From Lewinellaceae bacterium (GTDB lineage: Bacteria; Bacteroidota; Bacteroidia; Chitinophagales; Saprospiraceae): a DNA stretch of 64,000 nt. The position numbers and the translations under genes are program-made. Every line of letters starts with the position of its first letter. Position 1 is the first letter of the stretch. The stretch covers positions 19,812-83,811 of the forward strand of contig JADJOD010000024.1 of the NCBI GenBank assembly GCA_016713985.1. Reading direction: 5' to 3'. Under the pieces are notes generated by a model, which worked only from the letters and a program-made list of their open reading frames with translations, did no database searches and was not told the DNA's origin. This document shows, in pieces, positions 1-7,811 of the stretch.

Positions 1-108
1 GCGCTGGTGCTGCACCTGCTTCCATTGATCGGGCTCGAAAAACGCCCGGTCAACGACATCGAATTTCTGAAAACCCTGCTCCGCGATTATATCGTGCTGA
101 CGCGGTAG
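1..108 (+). CDS. C-terminal end of an unidentified protein (partial)
   Basis: The first 108 bases read as 35 codons followed by TAG, ending in the peptide tail FLKTLLRDYIVLTR. The 5' part lies outside the window. The tail is a leucine-rich amphipathic stretch that could close a helical domain, for example the ligand domain of a TetR-type regulator, but nothing in it identifies a family. The gene converges on the DUF4097-like gene, whose stop lies five bases downstream, so there is no separate terminator. The frame is supported only by its openness and normal codon use. Confidence 0.45.
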   Translation, partial: ALVLHLLPLIGLEKRPVNDIEFLKTLLRDYIVLTR

Positions 109-112
109 GCTG

Positions 113-1222
113 CTATTTGATCACCAACCCCCCGTACTGTAGTTTGGCGTTGATCTGCCCTTTGGCATTGGCATCGCCGACGTAACCTTCCATACTTTTC
201 GATTTGCCGGAGTCGTTCGAGTGCCTGACCATGGCGCCGGTGGGTGTTTTTAAATCGGCGTGCTGGCTTTGCAGGTTGAAGCGGTAGGGCAGGCTGCGTT
301 CGGTGGACACCTGTACGTCGGTGTATTTGCCGACCACATTCACTTCCGTAAAGTTGCGGTCCACGGATTCGATTTTTAAACTGCCGTAGCTGAGGTCCGT
401 GTCGGCCGTGACGGTCAGGTTGGCTAATTTGACGTCGGTGTATTGGGCGGTCACGTAGGCGGAGCCGGCATTTTTGACCCGCAGGTTGGCGTATTTGGTT
501 TGCAAACGAAGTTCATTTACGGTGCCCAACTCAAAATCGTCGTATTTGGAAGTAAGCCGGAGGGTATGAATGTGGTCGCTTTTTAACTCGGAATATTTTG
601 TATCCAATTGAACCTCTTCGGCATCGGTGACGGTGAGTTCGCCGTAACTGACCTGGCCGTAGAGGTGGTTGACCTTGGTGATGTATGCTTTCCCGTAGCC
701 GAGGTTGAGGTCGGCGTCACCTCCGATCACTTCCGTGCGCAGGTCGCCGTATTTGATCTCGGCGGTGAGTTTTCCGTTGAGTTTTGATACATAGGAATTG
801 CCGTAGCGGTTTTTCAGGTCGAGGTGGTTGCCGACGGGCATCGAGATCTCGTAATTGATCTTGAAGTCGCAACTTTTGCCTTCCGGCCACCAGCCGTTGC
901 TTTGTTCGATCATCGTTTCGGCTTTCACGTAGCCGGCTGCATTGGCGAAATTAACCTTGATGCGGTCAAAAATCTTGTCGGCTTCCCGCTGGCTGCCGGC
1001 ATTGACGACGATGGTGATGTCGATTTTGACCGAGTTGTTTTGCCAGGTTTTTACGTTCACAGCGCCGTACTTGTTGTACAAAGCCGTCATACCGTCGGCG
1101 GTGGTGCCGAATTCACGGTTGATATTGCGGGTAAACTCCTGCTTGGGGCCGTTGTCGGCGCGGAGTGTTGAAATCCCTCCGGCTACCAAACACAAGAGAA
1201 ATATGGTGCGCAGATTAAGCAT
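113..1222 (-). CDS. Secreted DUF4097-like beta-strand repeat protein
   Basis: The protein has about 369 residues with a signal peptide (LRTIFLLCLVAGGI). The mature part is a run of short repeats of the form KYGxL/KYSELKS/KYDDFEL/KYANLRV/QYTDVKL, spaced about 20 residues apart, which is the pattern of DUF4097 putative-adhesin beta solenoids in Bacteroidota. The start at 1222 is chosen because it leads straight into the signal peptide and lies ten bases after the upstream stop; an ATG at 1252 would overlap the upstream gene. It is third in an ECF sigma / membrane anti-sigma / DUF4097 operon, a common Bacteroidota arrangement, so it is probably an envelope protein controlled by that sigma switch. 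The molecular function is unknown. Confidence 0.75.
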   Translation of the reverse strand: MLNLRTIFLLCLVAGGISTLRADNGPKQEFTRNINREFGTTADGMTALYNKYGAVNVKTWQNNSVKIDITIVVNAGSQREADKIFDRIKVNFANAAGYVKAETMIEQSNGWWPEGKSCDFKINYEISMPVGNHLDLKNRYGNSYVSKLNGKLTAEIKYGDLRTEVIGGDADLNLGYGKAYITKVNHLYGQVSYGELTVTDAEEVQLDTKYSELKSDHIHTLRLTSKYDDFELGTVNELRLQTKYANLRVKNAGSAYVTAQYTDVKLANLTVTADTDLSYGSLKIESVDRNFTEVNVVGKYTDVQVSTERSLPYRFNLQSQHADLKTPTGAMVRHSNDSGKSKSMEGYVGDANAKGQINAKLQYGGLVIK

Positions 1223-1232
1223 GGCTGAAAAT

Positions 1233-2027
1233 TCAAATATTTTTGATAACATGGTTCTGTTCGCTGTTTTTTACGTCCGTTTTTGTGGGTTCGAGGCGGT
1301 CGAGCACCCGTTCCAGGATCGCCGCTTTGGCTTTATAATTTTCGATCATGGCGCGCACGACCTGTTCCCTGTTCCCGGCAGGCACGTCGGCCAGTTCTTT
1401 TTGCAATTCCGTCATGACGCCGTCTAATTGTTCCATGTCTTCGTGCACTTCAGCCGGCTGACTGCCGGAGAAAGAGGCCAGTTTTTGTTGTTTGCCGGCG
1501 ATGTCCCGCTGGTAATAGGTTTCCAGTTCGGCGTATTCGTTGGATACGTCGCTCATAGCCATCGCGGGTGCTTCATCCAAACGTGCATACCAGATACCTG
1601 CGGTAACGCCGGCCAGGAGCAGGGCGATGGAAGCGGCGATGCGGAGCAGTGAATGCCGCCAGTTCATGTGAACGACGACGGTTTTTGAACTCGGAATATT
1701 CCGGGTCACGTTGGCCCAGACTTTCAGGTCGGGCACCTCGCTGTCCAGCGCTTCCCGGTTTTCACGGATAAATTGTTCGAGCGGATCGGGGGTAGTGTGC
1801 ACGTATCCGTCCAGAAATTGCTCGATCTCCCGCCATACTTTCCCCGAAGGCATTTCCGTATCCAGCAGGATGCGGTTGTGCAACAGCGCCGTTTCAAGGC
1901 CGTCGGCGGTCGGAAGCCTGTCAAGTACCTTTTCCAGGCCGTGCCAGTGGTGCGCTCCCGGCGTCGCCGCGTCGAAAGCGTGGCGGTGTTCCCGGATAAA
2001 AGTTTCTATCGATGATGACCTGTTCAT
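1233..2027 (-). CDS. Single-pass membrane protein, probable anti-sigma factor
   Basis: The protein has 264 residues. The N-terminal half is soluble and contains two similar helical segments (HHWHGLEKVLDRLP near 28-41, and KVWANVTRNIP near 102-112). One membrane segment follows at about 128-148 (LLRIAASIALLLAGVTAGIWYA), then a C-terminal domain predicted to be coiled (YAELETYYQRDIAGKQQKL and after). This layout, directly downstream of an ECF sigma gene, is that of Bacteroidota membrane anti-sigma factors: the cytosolic part would hold the sigma factor and the outer part would sense the envelope. No zinc-binding HxxxCxxC anti-sigma motif is present, so the assignment rests on topology and position. 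Confidence 0.6.
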   Translation of the reverse strand: MNRSSSIETFIREHRHAFDAATPGAHHWHGLEKVLDRLPTADGLETALLHNRILLDTEMPSGKVWREIEQFLDGYVHTTPDPLEQFIRENREALDSEVPDLKVWANVTRNIPSSKTVVVHMNWRHSLLRIAASIALLLAGVTAGIWYARLDEAPAMAMSDVSNEYAELETYYQRDIAGKQQKLASFSGSQPAEVHEDMEQLDGVMTELQKELADVPAGNREQVVRAMIENYKAKAAILERVLDRLEPTKTDVKNSEQNHVIKNI

Positions 2028-2117
2028 TGTTGTGTACCGATGTTTTGAGTAGTTTGACCTGGAGTGGCAAGCGGATTAAAAAGTATAGTTTGTGTCATGT
2101 TCGGGCGGAGCCCCTGC

Positions 2118-2681
2118 TTATTTTCCATTGTCGGTCAACACTTCCCGCAATTTGGCCTTTGCCCGGCTGTATTGCGATTTGGAAGTGGCTTCCGTGATAC
2201 CCAGTACCTGTGCGATCTCCTCGTGGTCGTAACCTTCAACGGCGTAAAGGCTGAACACCACCCGGTACCCGTCGGGCAAACCGGCGATTGCGCGGTTTAT
2301 TTTTTCAACATTAAAAGCCGGCTCGGCTTCCTGCACCTGTTCCTCGGCGCGGTCGTTGTACGACGTCAGCTCCGAGAAGCTCAGGCGGCGGCTTTTCAGG
2401 AAGTTGATACATTTGTTGACCGTGATGCGCTTTATCCAGGCGCCGATACTGCTTTCATAGCGGAAGGTGTCCAGTTTGCTGAAGACTTCGATAAAAATGC
2501 TTTGTAGTATGTCTTCAGCATCATGGCTATTTTGCACCATACGTAATGCCGTATTGTACATCGCCCGGGAATACAGGCGGTACAGTTCAAACTGGGCATC
2601 ACGGCGTCCGTCCCGGCAGCGCTCTATCAGGTCGCGGTGCGTTTGTGTGGCGTCCATTTCGTTATTTGAATGTATTGACAT
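2118..2681 (-). CDS. ECF-type RNA polymerase sigma factor
   Basis: The protein has 187 residues with sigma-70 region 2 (AQFELYRLYSRAMYNTALRM, then SHDAEDILQSIFIEVFSKL) and region 4 (LPDGYRVVFSLYAVEGYDHEEIAQVLGI with SKSQYSRAKAKLREVL). Region 3 is absent, as in ECF sigmas. It heads the minus-strand operon with the membrane anti-sigma candidate and the DUF4097 protein, 90 bases apart from the next gene. Autoregulation from the roughly 200-base divergent spacer upstream is likely but not shown. The start ATG at 2681 is followed by a second ATG at residue 9 that could also be used. Confidence 0.88.
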   Translation of the reverse strand: MSIHSNNEMDATQTHRDLIERCRDGRRDAQFELYRLYSRAMYNTALRMVQNSHDAEDILQSIFIEVFSKLDTFRYESSIGAWIKRITVNKCINFLKSRRLSFSELTSYNDRAEEQVQEAEPAFNVEKINRAIAGLPDGYRVVFSLYAVEGYDHEEIAQVLGITEATSKSQYSRAKAKLREVLTDNGK

Positions 2682-2884
2682 CGTTTTTGATCTGGGGTTG
2701 CATGGATTTTAACATTTGTCGTGTCAAATTTCTGTCATTACAAATGAAATTCCATGTACTTAATGACGAAATGGCCCGAATGACAAAAAAGTGCGCCCGT
2801 TTTCGCCAAGGCTTTGGCGGGTAAAAATGACTTTAATGTCGTTAATGACAAAACTTCCTCGTTTTTTTGCCAAAAAATAGATCC

Positions 2885-4031
2885 ATGCAAATTCGAATAC
2901 CGTTACTCTCCGCCCTCTTATTGTTGTTGCCGGCCTTCCTTACGGCGCAAATTGAAGACGCCGAAGGCATTTTCCGCGAACTGCGCGCCCTCGACGGCAC
3001 CTGGTTTATGCCCACCGACCGCGGCGACCGCCTCGAATCCTGGAAAATCGTGGACGACAGCACCATGACCGGCCGCGATTTTCGCATCAAACCCGAAAAC
3101 GGCGACACCGTCACCTTAGAAACCATGCGCCTCGAACTGCGCAATGAAAATATCGACTATCTCGTGATCGTGCGCGGCCAAAACCAGAACAAACCCATCG
3201 CATTCCGCCTCACGGAAGCCGATTACGACGGCTATGTGTTTGAAAATCCGCAACACGACGACCCGAAAAAAGATCCGTTACGTACTACTCGGCAACCGCG
3301 AGTTGCAGGTAACCACCGAGGGCAAACGCAACGGCCGCGATGTGAAACAGGAATACGTGTTTGAACGCGAATTCACCCCCGGCTCGGTCGAATTTCGCCT
3401 GCGTGGCGGACTGAATGCCAGTTCTTTCCGCAAAACGGGCTATTTCCCCAAGGATTCGCCGGAAGATGAACCCACTTTTGCCTGGCGGCCGGGTTGGGAA
3501 CTGGGCGCCCAGGCAGCGTTTCACGGGCGCGGCGGTTTTGTCACGATCAATTGCGAGGTTGGCCTCACCAATAAATTTGTACATGCCAAATCGGCATTTA
3601 CGGTGATCGACGACACCATCACTTCCTACAAACGCGACGGCACTTACAGCACTATGTGGCTCCACGTGGCGGCAGTCCCCGAAATTTCTTTTAAACGCGA
3701 CGGCCGTTTTACCGTCGTGGTGGGCCCCTATCTCGGCGTATTAATCGGTAGCCGGATGAAAGGTACACTCGAACCCGCCGGAGAAAACAAGTTGTTCAAA
3801 GCCAACAACGATTTTAAAAAGACCGACATCGGACTGATCGCCGGGTTCCAGTACAAACTAAATTTCGGCAAAAAGGACATCGGCGGCAAACTCGGCCTGC
3901 GGACCCAGATCGGCCTGTCCGACCTCGACAACCTGTACACCCGCGGAAGCAGCAGCGCCGCGCTCGGCAACGGCCGTATCTCGCTGCTCAGCGCGTCGTT
4001 ACACTACAGTTTTGACCTGTTAAAATTGTGA
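2885..4031 (+). CDS. Secreted DUF6265 domain plus outer-membrane beta-barrel protein (frame break)
   Basis: A signal peptide (LLSALLLLLPAFLTAQ) is followed by a DUF6265-like domain (LDGTWFMPTDRGDRLESWKI, then LETMRLELRNENIDYLVIV). The C-terminal part resembles a PorT/OMP_b-brl_2 eight-stranded barrel and ends in the aromatic strand LHYSFDLLKL. The reading frame breaks at the A6 run 3266-3271. With five A residues the frames join as DDPKKIRYVLLGNRELQ, giving about 381 residues, so the extra base is probably a sequencing error. The ATG at 2885 is preferred over an upstream TTG because it directly precedes the signal peptide. Function unknown; outer membrane location is inferred. Confidence 0.6.
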
Positions 4032-4036
4032 AATAA

Positions 4037-4117
4037 AGTCATAAGTCATAAGTCATGAGTCATAAGTCATAAGTCATGAGTCGCGCTCTCCCGACTTATG
4101 ACTCATGACTTATGACT
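4037..4117. repeat. Inverted repeat built of 7-bp tandem units
   Basis: From 4037 to 4082 the 7-bp unit AGTCATA/AGTCATG is repeated six times plus four bases. After a ten-base centre (4083-4092) the same units occur inverted at 4093-4117, and this arm is a perfect 25-base complement of 4044-4068. The element fills the space between the beta-barrel gene and rnhA. It could fold as a hairpin and act as a terminator or mRNA end. Its build matches the larger element at 31.9 kb. Confidence 0.85.
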
Positions 4118-4127
4118 AATACAAACT

Positions 4128-4757
4128 ATGGCAAAACAAAAATTCTACGTAGTCTGGGAAGGCCATACGCCGGGCATTTATACGTCCTGGGACGCTGCCA
4201 AGCGGCAGGTGGACGGCTATGCCCAGGCGAAATACAAAAGTTTTGAAAGCCGGGCGGAAGCGGAAAAAGCCTTTAAGGGAAATTACTGGGCCTTTGTAAA
4301 AAAAGAAGCCCCGGCGGCAAAAACGGCCGGAAAAATCGCTCGTTTGAATATCATCCGGGACAGCCTTGCCGTGGACGCAGCGTGCAGCGGCAACCCCGGC
4401 GATATGGAATACCAGGGGGTGTACACCGCTGACGGGAGGAAACTGTTTCACATGGGCCCCCTGCCGGACGGCACCAACAACATCGGCGAATTTTTAGCCA
4501 TCGTGCATGCCCTGGCTTTGCTCAAACAGCAGGGGAAGCCCGCCATGCCCATCTATTCGGATTCCAAAACCGCCCAGGGATGGGTGAAAAAAGGAAAGTG
4601 TAACACAAAACTCGATCACACAGGCCGCAACGACCCCATTTTCGAACTCATCGACCGGGCTGAAAAATGGCTGGCGGTGAATAAAATAACCAATCCCATC
4701 CTCAAATGGGAAACGGAAGACTGGGGCGAAATACCGGCGGATTTTGGCAGAAAATAA
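4128..4757 (+). CDS. rnhA: Ribonuclease H with N-terminal viroplasmin-like domain
   Basis: The protein has 209 residues. Residues 1-50 form the caulimovirus viroplasmin-like RNA-DNA hybrid-binding module (KFYVVWEGHTPGIYTSWDAA with KSFESRAEAEKAF). The RNase H fold follows: acidic residues are visible in AVDAACSGNPGD, in NNIGEFLAIVHAL and in IYSDSKTAQGWVKKGKC, with a last Asp near the end (IPADFGRK). This is the type I RNase H architecture common in Bacteroidota, which removes RNA from RNA-DNA hybrids. The gene stands alone, with a repeat upstream and a strong hairpin terminator immediately downstream. Confidence 0.92.
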   Translation: MAKQKFYVVWEGHTPGIYTSWDAAKRQVDGYAQAKYKSFESRAEAEKAFKGNYWAFVKKEAPAAKTAGKIARLNIIRDSLAVDAACSGNPGDMEYQGVYTADGRKLFHMGPLPDGTNNIGEFLAIVHALALLKQQGKPAMPIYSDSKTAQGWVKKGKCNTKLDHTGRNDPIFELIDRAEKWLAVNKITNPILKWETEDWGEIPADFGRK

Positions 4758-4762
4758 AAAAA

Positions 4763-4788
4763 CCGCCGCACTGCGTTCAGTGCGGCGG
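4763..4788 (+). terminator. Hairpin terminator after rnhA
   Basis: CCGCCGCACTG and CAGTGCGGCGG form a perfect 11-bp GC-rich stem with a four-base loop, starting six bases after the rnhA stop. An A7 tract precedes it, so it could also work for leftward transcription (U tract) from the minus-strand side. Confidence 0.75.
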
Positions 4789-4906
4789 AACAGCAATTGT
4801 TGCTCTGTTGATTCCGCTTAAATTTTATTTTAAAACAGCCGGGGTACGTGTGTGAGTCTTTCGCTTTCCTTTTTCATTTGGTTTACACGACCCCGGCCGG
4901 GTGTTT

Positions 4907-5338
4907 TTATTGTTTTTTGTCCGCCACCAATGAATCGCTGCTTTCATAAACCGACCGGTCAAATTCGATAAAATGCCGGCTCCGGTTATCCAGCAAACCT
5001 TTGTTGGCCAGCGCTTCGTCCATCGTTCCGGGGCGCAGCAGTTTCAGGTGCCCTTTTTCGAGAATCACCATTTTGGCGCCGCTTTCTATGGTCAGGGAGT
5101 TGATTTCAATGGAGTGGTTGATCGAGGGGTAAGAAAACGTGGTGGTGGACGTATTCGGGATCACAACGTCGTGGAAGGCATCGGGTACCCGTTGCAGGGA
5201 CCAGTTGGAAGCGAGGTTCCAGTCGATGGGGCGTCCGGGTGTGCCACCTACCCAGGTGTTTTGTAACTGTGCGTTCGTGTCGATCGAATAAAAAATTCCA
5301 ATCAGGATAAGTCCGGTTATTTCAAGCAGTTTTTTCAT
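4907..5338 (-). CDS. Small secreted protein, unknown function
   Basis: The protein has 143 residues with a signal peptide (LLEITGLILIGIFYSIDTNA, cleavage near AQ). The mature part has the motif NTWVGGTPGRPIDWNLASNW followed by VPDAFHDVVIPN and a predicted beta-helix start (INSLTIESGAKMVI). This is the way many Bacteroidota surface proteins with parallel beta repeats begin, here cut short to one domain. No sorting domain follows, so it may be a shortened relative of such proteins or a self-standing periplasmic protein. Confidence 0.6.
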   Translation of the reverse strand: MKKLLEITGLILIGIFYSIDTNAQLQNTWVGGTPGRPIDWNLASNWSLQRVPDAFHDVVIPNTSTTTFSYPSINHSIEINSLTIESGAKMVILEKGHLKLLRPGTMDEALANKGLLDNRSRHFIEFDRSVYESSDSLVADKKQ

Positions 5339-5467
5339 GGTACTGGATTTTACAAGTAGAAATAGGTTTCGTATTGGTTTTTCAGGTTAGTCGGCACGTG
5401 TCGTTTGTATCTCAACGGGAGAACCCTGTTTTTTTATTTTTTTTTCAGATGCAGGGGAAATGACACG

Positions 5468-5848
5468 TTACCTGGGCATTCTGAAGTCGATGTGGAGTGT
5501 GCTGCCGGAAGCCACGGGTTTGCCGTTGAGCATGGCCGGCGCCCATTTGGGCATATTTTTTACCAGCCGCAGGGCCTCTTCATCACAACCGTTGCCGATT
5601 CCGCGGCGGATTTGTGCGTTGCAGATCACCCCTGCGGTATCGATGGTGAACGTGACCACCACCACTCCCTCCACGTGGCGGAAGGCCGCGTCTTCAGGGT
5701 ATCGGATATTTTGGGAAATGTAATTGCCGAGTTTTATGGCGCCGCCGGTAAAATAAGCATCCGTTACTTCGGGGCCGGGGTTGTCGCTTATCACCTGGGC
5801 ATTCATTTGCTGGAAAAGGAGTGCAAAAAACAAAAGGGCAGTTTTCAT
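5468..5848 (-). CDS. Small secreted TonB C-terminal domain protein
   Basis: The protein has about 126 residues: a signal peptide (MKTALLFFALLFQQMNAQ) followed by a TonB_C domain. The domain is recognisable from GGAIKLGNYISQNIRYPEDA, VVVVTFTIDTAGVICNAQI and CDEEALRLVKNMPKWAPAMLNGKPV. There is no membrane anchor or proline linker, so it is not a full TonB energy transducer; such stand-alone periplasmic TonB_C proteins are frequent in Bacteroidota and their role is unclear. The start at 5848 is chosen because it opens the signal peptide; the upstream ATG at 5881 adds a non-hydrophobic leader. Confidence 0.75.
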   Translation of the reverse strand: MKTALLFFALLFQQMNAQVISDNPGPEVTDAYFTGGAIKLGNYISQNIRYPEDAAFRHVEGVVVVTFTIDTAGVICNAQIRRGIGNGCDEEALRLVKNMPKWAPAMLNGKPVASGSTLHIDFRMPR

Positions 5849-5982
5849 TGGTTTTATTTTTAAGTACGCTTGCTGATACAAACATAGGGGCTGTCCCCCG
5901 GCCTCCGCCAGTCCAAAGTAGTGAAAGCGCCTTCCGGAATAAGTCAGCCGGGAAAAAACGGCAGTGAATCTGCAATCCTTCC

Positions 5983-5990
5983 TATCTTGG
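5983..5990 (+). promoter_or_regulatory. Possible -7 promoter element upstream of the REC-LytS kinase
   Basis: TATCTTGG matches the Bacteroidota -7 consensus TAnnTTTG at all but one position and lies five bases before the ATG at 5995. If used, the transcript would have almost no leader. No convincing TTG -33 element was found at 18-21 bases. Confidence 0.25.
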
Positions 5991-5994
5991 ACGC

Positions 5995-7011
5995 ATGGAA
6001 GGGAAATACCACATCCTGTACGTAGACGACGAGGCGGATAACCTCGCGGTTTTTAAAGGTTTTTTTAAAAAACACTACGTCATTTCAACGGCACTCAGCG
6101 CCGAAGAAGCCATACAAATTCTTGAAAACGAGCAGGTTGACCTCGTCGTCAGCGACCAGCGTATGCCTCGCATGACGGGTGTGGAAATGTTCGAACGGAT
6201 TCGCAAACGGTACCCGGATATCATTCGTATCATCCTGACGGGTTACAGCGACCTGCAAGCGGTCATCGACGCGATCAACAAAGGCAAGGTGTATCATTAT
6301 CTTGCAAAACCCTGGAACCCCGAAGAGTTGAAGATCATACTCGACAACTCGCTCGAATCCTATACGTTGAAACAACTGAGCCGCCGCCTGGTGGAAGAAA
6401 ACGCCGAACTGTCGCTCGCCGCCGAACGCCGGGAAAAAGCCAATATTCTTTCCCAATTCGAGTTGTTAAAAAGCCAGATCAACCCCCATTTTTTGTTCAA
6501 CAGCATGAACATCCTGGCGGCACTTATCCCCGAAGACCCCGCAAAAGCGGTGGAGTTTACCACCCGTTTTTCAAAAGTGTACCGGCGTTTGCTGGAATTG
6601 CGCGAACAACCGCTTGTCACGCTGGAGCAGGAAACAGAATTTGTGGATTCCTACCTGTTTTTGCAAAAAATGCGCTTTTCGGAAAGTTTGCAGATCGATA
6701 TCGATATCCCGCAGGAAGTGCTGCGGCAATATTGCCTGCCACCTTTTACCCTGCAAATCCTGGTGGAAAACGCGATCAAACACAACGTGGTGGCCGCCGA
6801 ACAACCCCTCCGGATCCGGATCGCGTGGCTGCCCGGCGGAAAACTCGAAGTGGGCAATAACCTCCAGTTGCGCGGAACACCGGTGCCCTCCACCGGCCTT
6901 GGCCTCAATATCCTCAAATCGCGTTTTGAACTGATTTCTCACGAACCGGTCGAATTTATACAAACAGACGGGCAATACATCGTCCGTGTGCCGCTTATTG
7001 AAGAAGGATAA
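5995..7011 (+). CDS. Soluble REC-LytS histidine kinase
   Basis: The protein has 338 residues. Residues 5-120 are a CheY-like receiver (ILYVDDEADNLAVFK, phospho-acceptor Asp in DLVVSDQRMPRMTG, Lys in HYLAKPWNPEE). A coiled segment follows, then a LytS-type His_kinase domain (phospho-His in SQINPHFLFNSMNILAA) and an HATPase_c domain (LQILVENAIKHNVV, STGLGLNILKSRF). There is no membrane segment, so its input must come by phosphotransfer to the receiver or from a partner protein. The LytTR regulator gene follows 40 bases downstream, making a cytosolic relay pair. The ATG at 5995 gives a receiver of the usual length. Confidence 0.9.
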   Translation: MEGKYHILYVDDEADNLAVFKGFFKKHYVISTALSAEEAIQILENEQVDLVVSDQRMPRMTGVEMFERIRKRYPDIIRIILTGYSDLQAVIDAINKGKVYHYLAKPWNPEELKIILDNSLESYTLKQLSRRLVEENAELSLAAERREKANILSQFELLKSQINPHFLFNSMNILAALIPEDPAKAVEFTTRFSKVYRRLLELREQPLVTLEQETEFVDSYLFLQKMRFSESLQIDIDIPQEVLRQYCLPPFTLQILVENAIKHNVVAAEQPLRIRIAWLPGGKLEVGNNLQLRGTPVPSTGLGLNILKSRFELISHEPVEFIQTDGQYIVRVPLIEEG

Positions 7012-7051
7012 TAATCGTGGGTGCCTCGCGCCCCATTGAAAATTGAAAAAA

Positions 7052-7807
7052 ATGCGTGCAATTATTGTTGAAGATGAAAAACACGCGCGGGATAACTTAG
7101 AAAAACTCCTGCGCGAACTTGATCCCGAACTCGAAATCCAGGAAAAATTAGACTCTGTACGAGGAGCCGTCGCCTGGTTGAAAGCCAACCGGACAGACCT
7201 GATTTTTCTCGACATACACCTGGCCGACGACCTGAGTTTCAAGATATTCGAACAGGTGGAGGTGAACACGCCGGTTATTTTTACCACGGCATACGACCAG
7301 TACGCGTTGCGCGCTTTCAAGGTGAACAGCATCGACTACCTGCTCAAACCCATCGACCGGGAGGAACTGGCCAGAAGTCTGGAAAAATACCGCTTAGTGC
7401 AACCGGCGAAAAGGGAACCCGATTTTGCCCGGCTGCTCGACGCGCTGCGCCAGCCGCCGAAACGCGACTACCAGCAACGGTTCCTCGTGACGCGCCGGGA
7501 AAAAATCCTGAGTGTAAAAACGGAAGACATCGCGTATTTCGAAGGCGAGGACCGCTATGTGTACCTGATCAAAAACGACGGCAACCGCTTTATTGTCGAG
7601 TACAAACTCTCCGACCTGGAGGAACTGCTCGATCCGGCGCTGTTTTTCCGGCTCAACCGGAGTTTTATCGCACATTTCGACGCCATTGAAAAAATAACGG
7701 TGCTTTCCAAAAGCCGGGTAAAAGTTGACCTGAAACCGAATGCGCCGAGGGAAGTGATCGTCAGCACGGAAAATACCCGCGATTTTAAAGCCTGGCTCAA
7801 CCGGTGA
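7052..7807 (+). CDS. LytTR-family response regulator
   Basis: The protein has about 251 residues. The N-terminal receiver has acidic residues in IIVEDEKHARDN, phospho-acceptor Asp in DLIFLDIHLADDL and Lys in DYLLKPIDREEL. The C-terminal LytTR DNA-binding domain is seen from FLVTRREKILSVKTEDIAYF and FFRLNRSFIAHFDAIEKI. It is co-oriented with the REC-LytS kinase, 40 bases downstream, and is its likely phosphorylation target. The ATG at 7052 is preferred to an in-frame TTG at 7043 because receivers of this family begin directly with MRAIIVED. Confidence 0.9.
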   Translation: MRAIIVEDEKHARDNLEKLLRELDPELEIQEKLDSVRGAVAWLKANRTDLIFLDIHLADDLSFKIFEQVEVNTPVIFTTAYDQYALRAFKVNSIDYLLKPIDREELARSLEKYRLVQPAKREPDFARLLDALRQPPKRDYQQRFLVTRREKILSVKTEDIAYFEGEDRYVYLIKNDGNRFIVEYKLSDLEELLDPALFFRLNRSFIAHFDAIEKITVLSKSRVKVDLKPNAPREVIVSTENTRDFKAWLNR

Positions 7808-7811
7808 ATCC

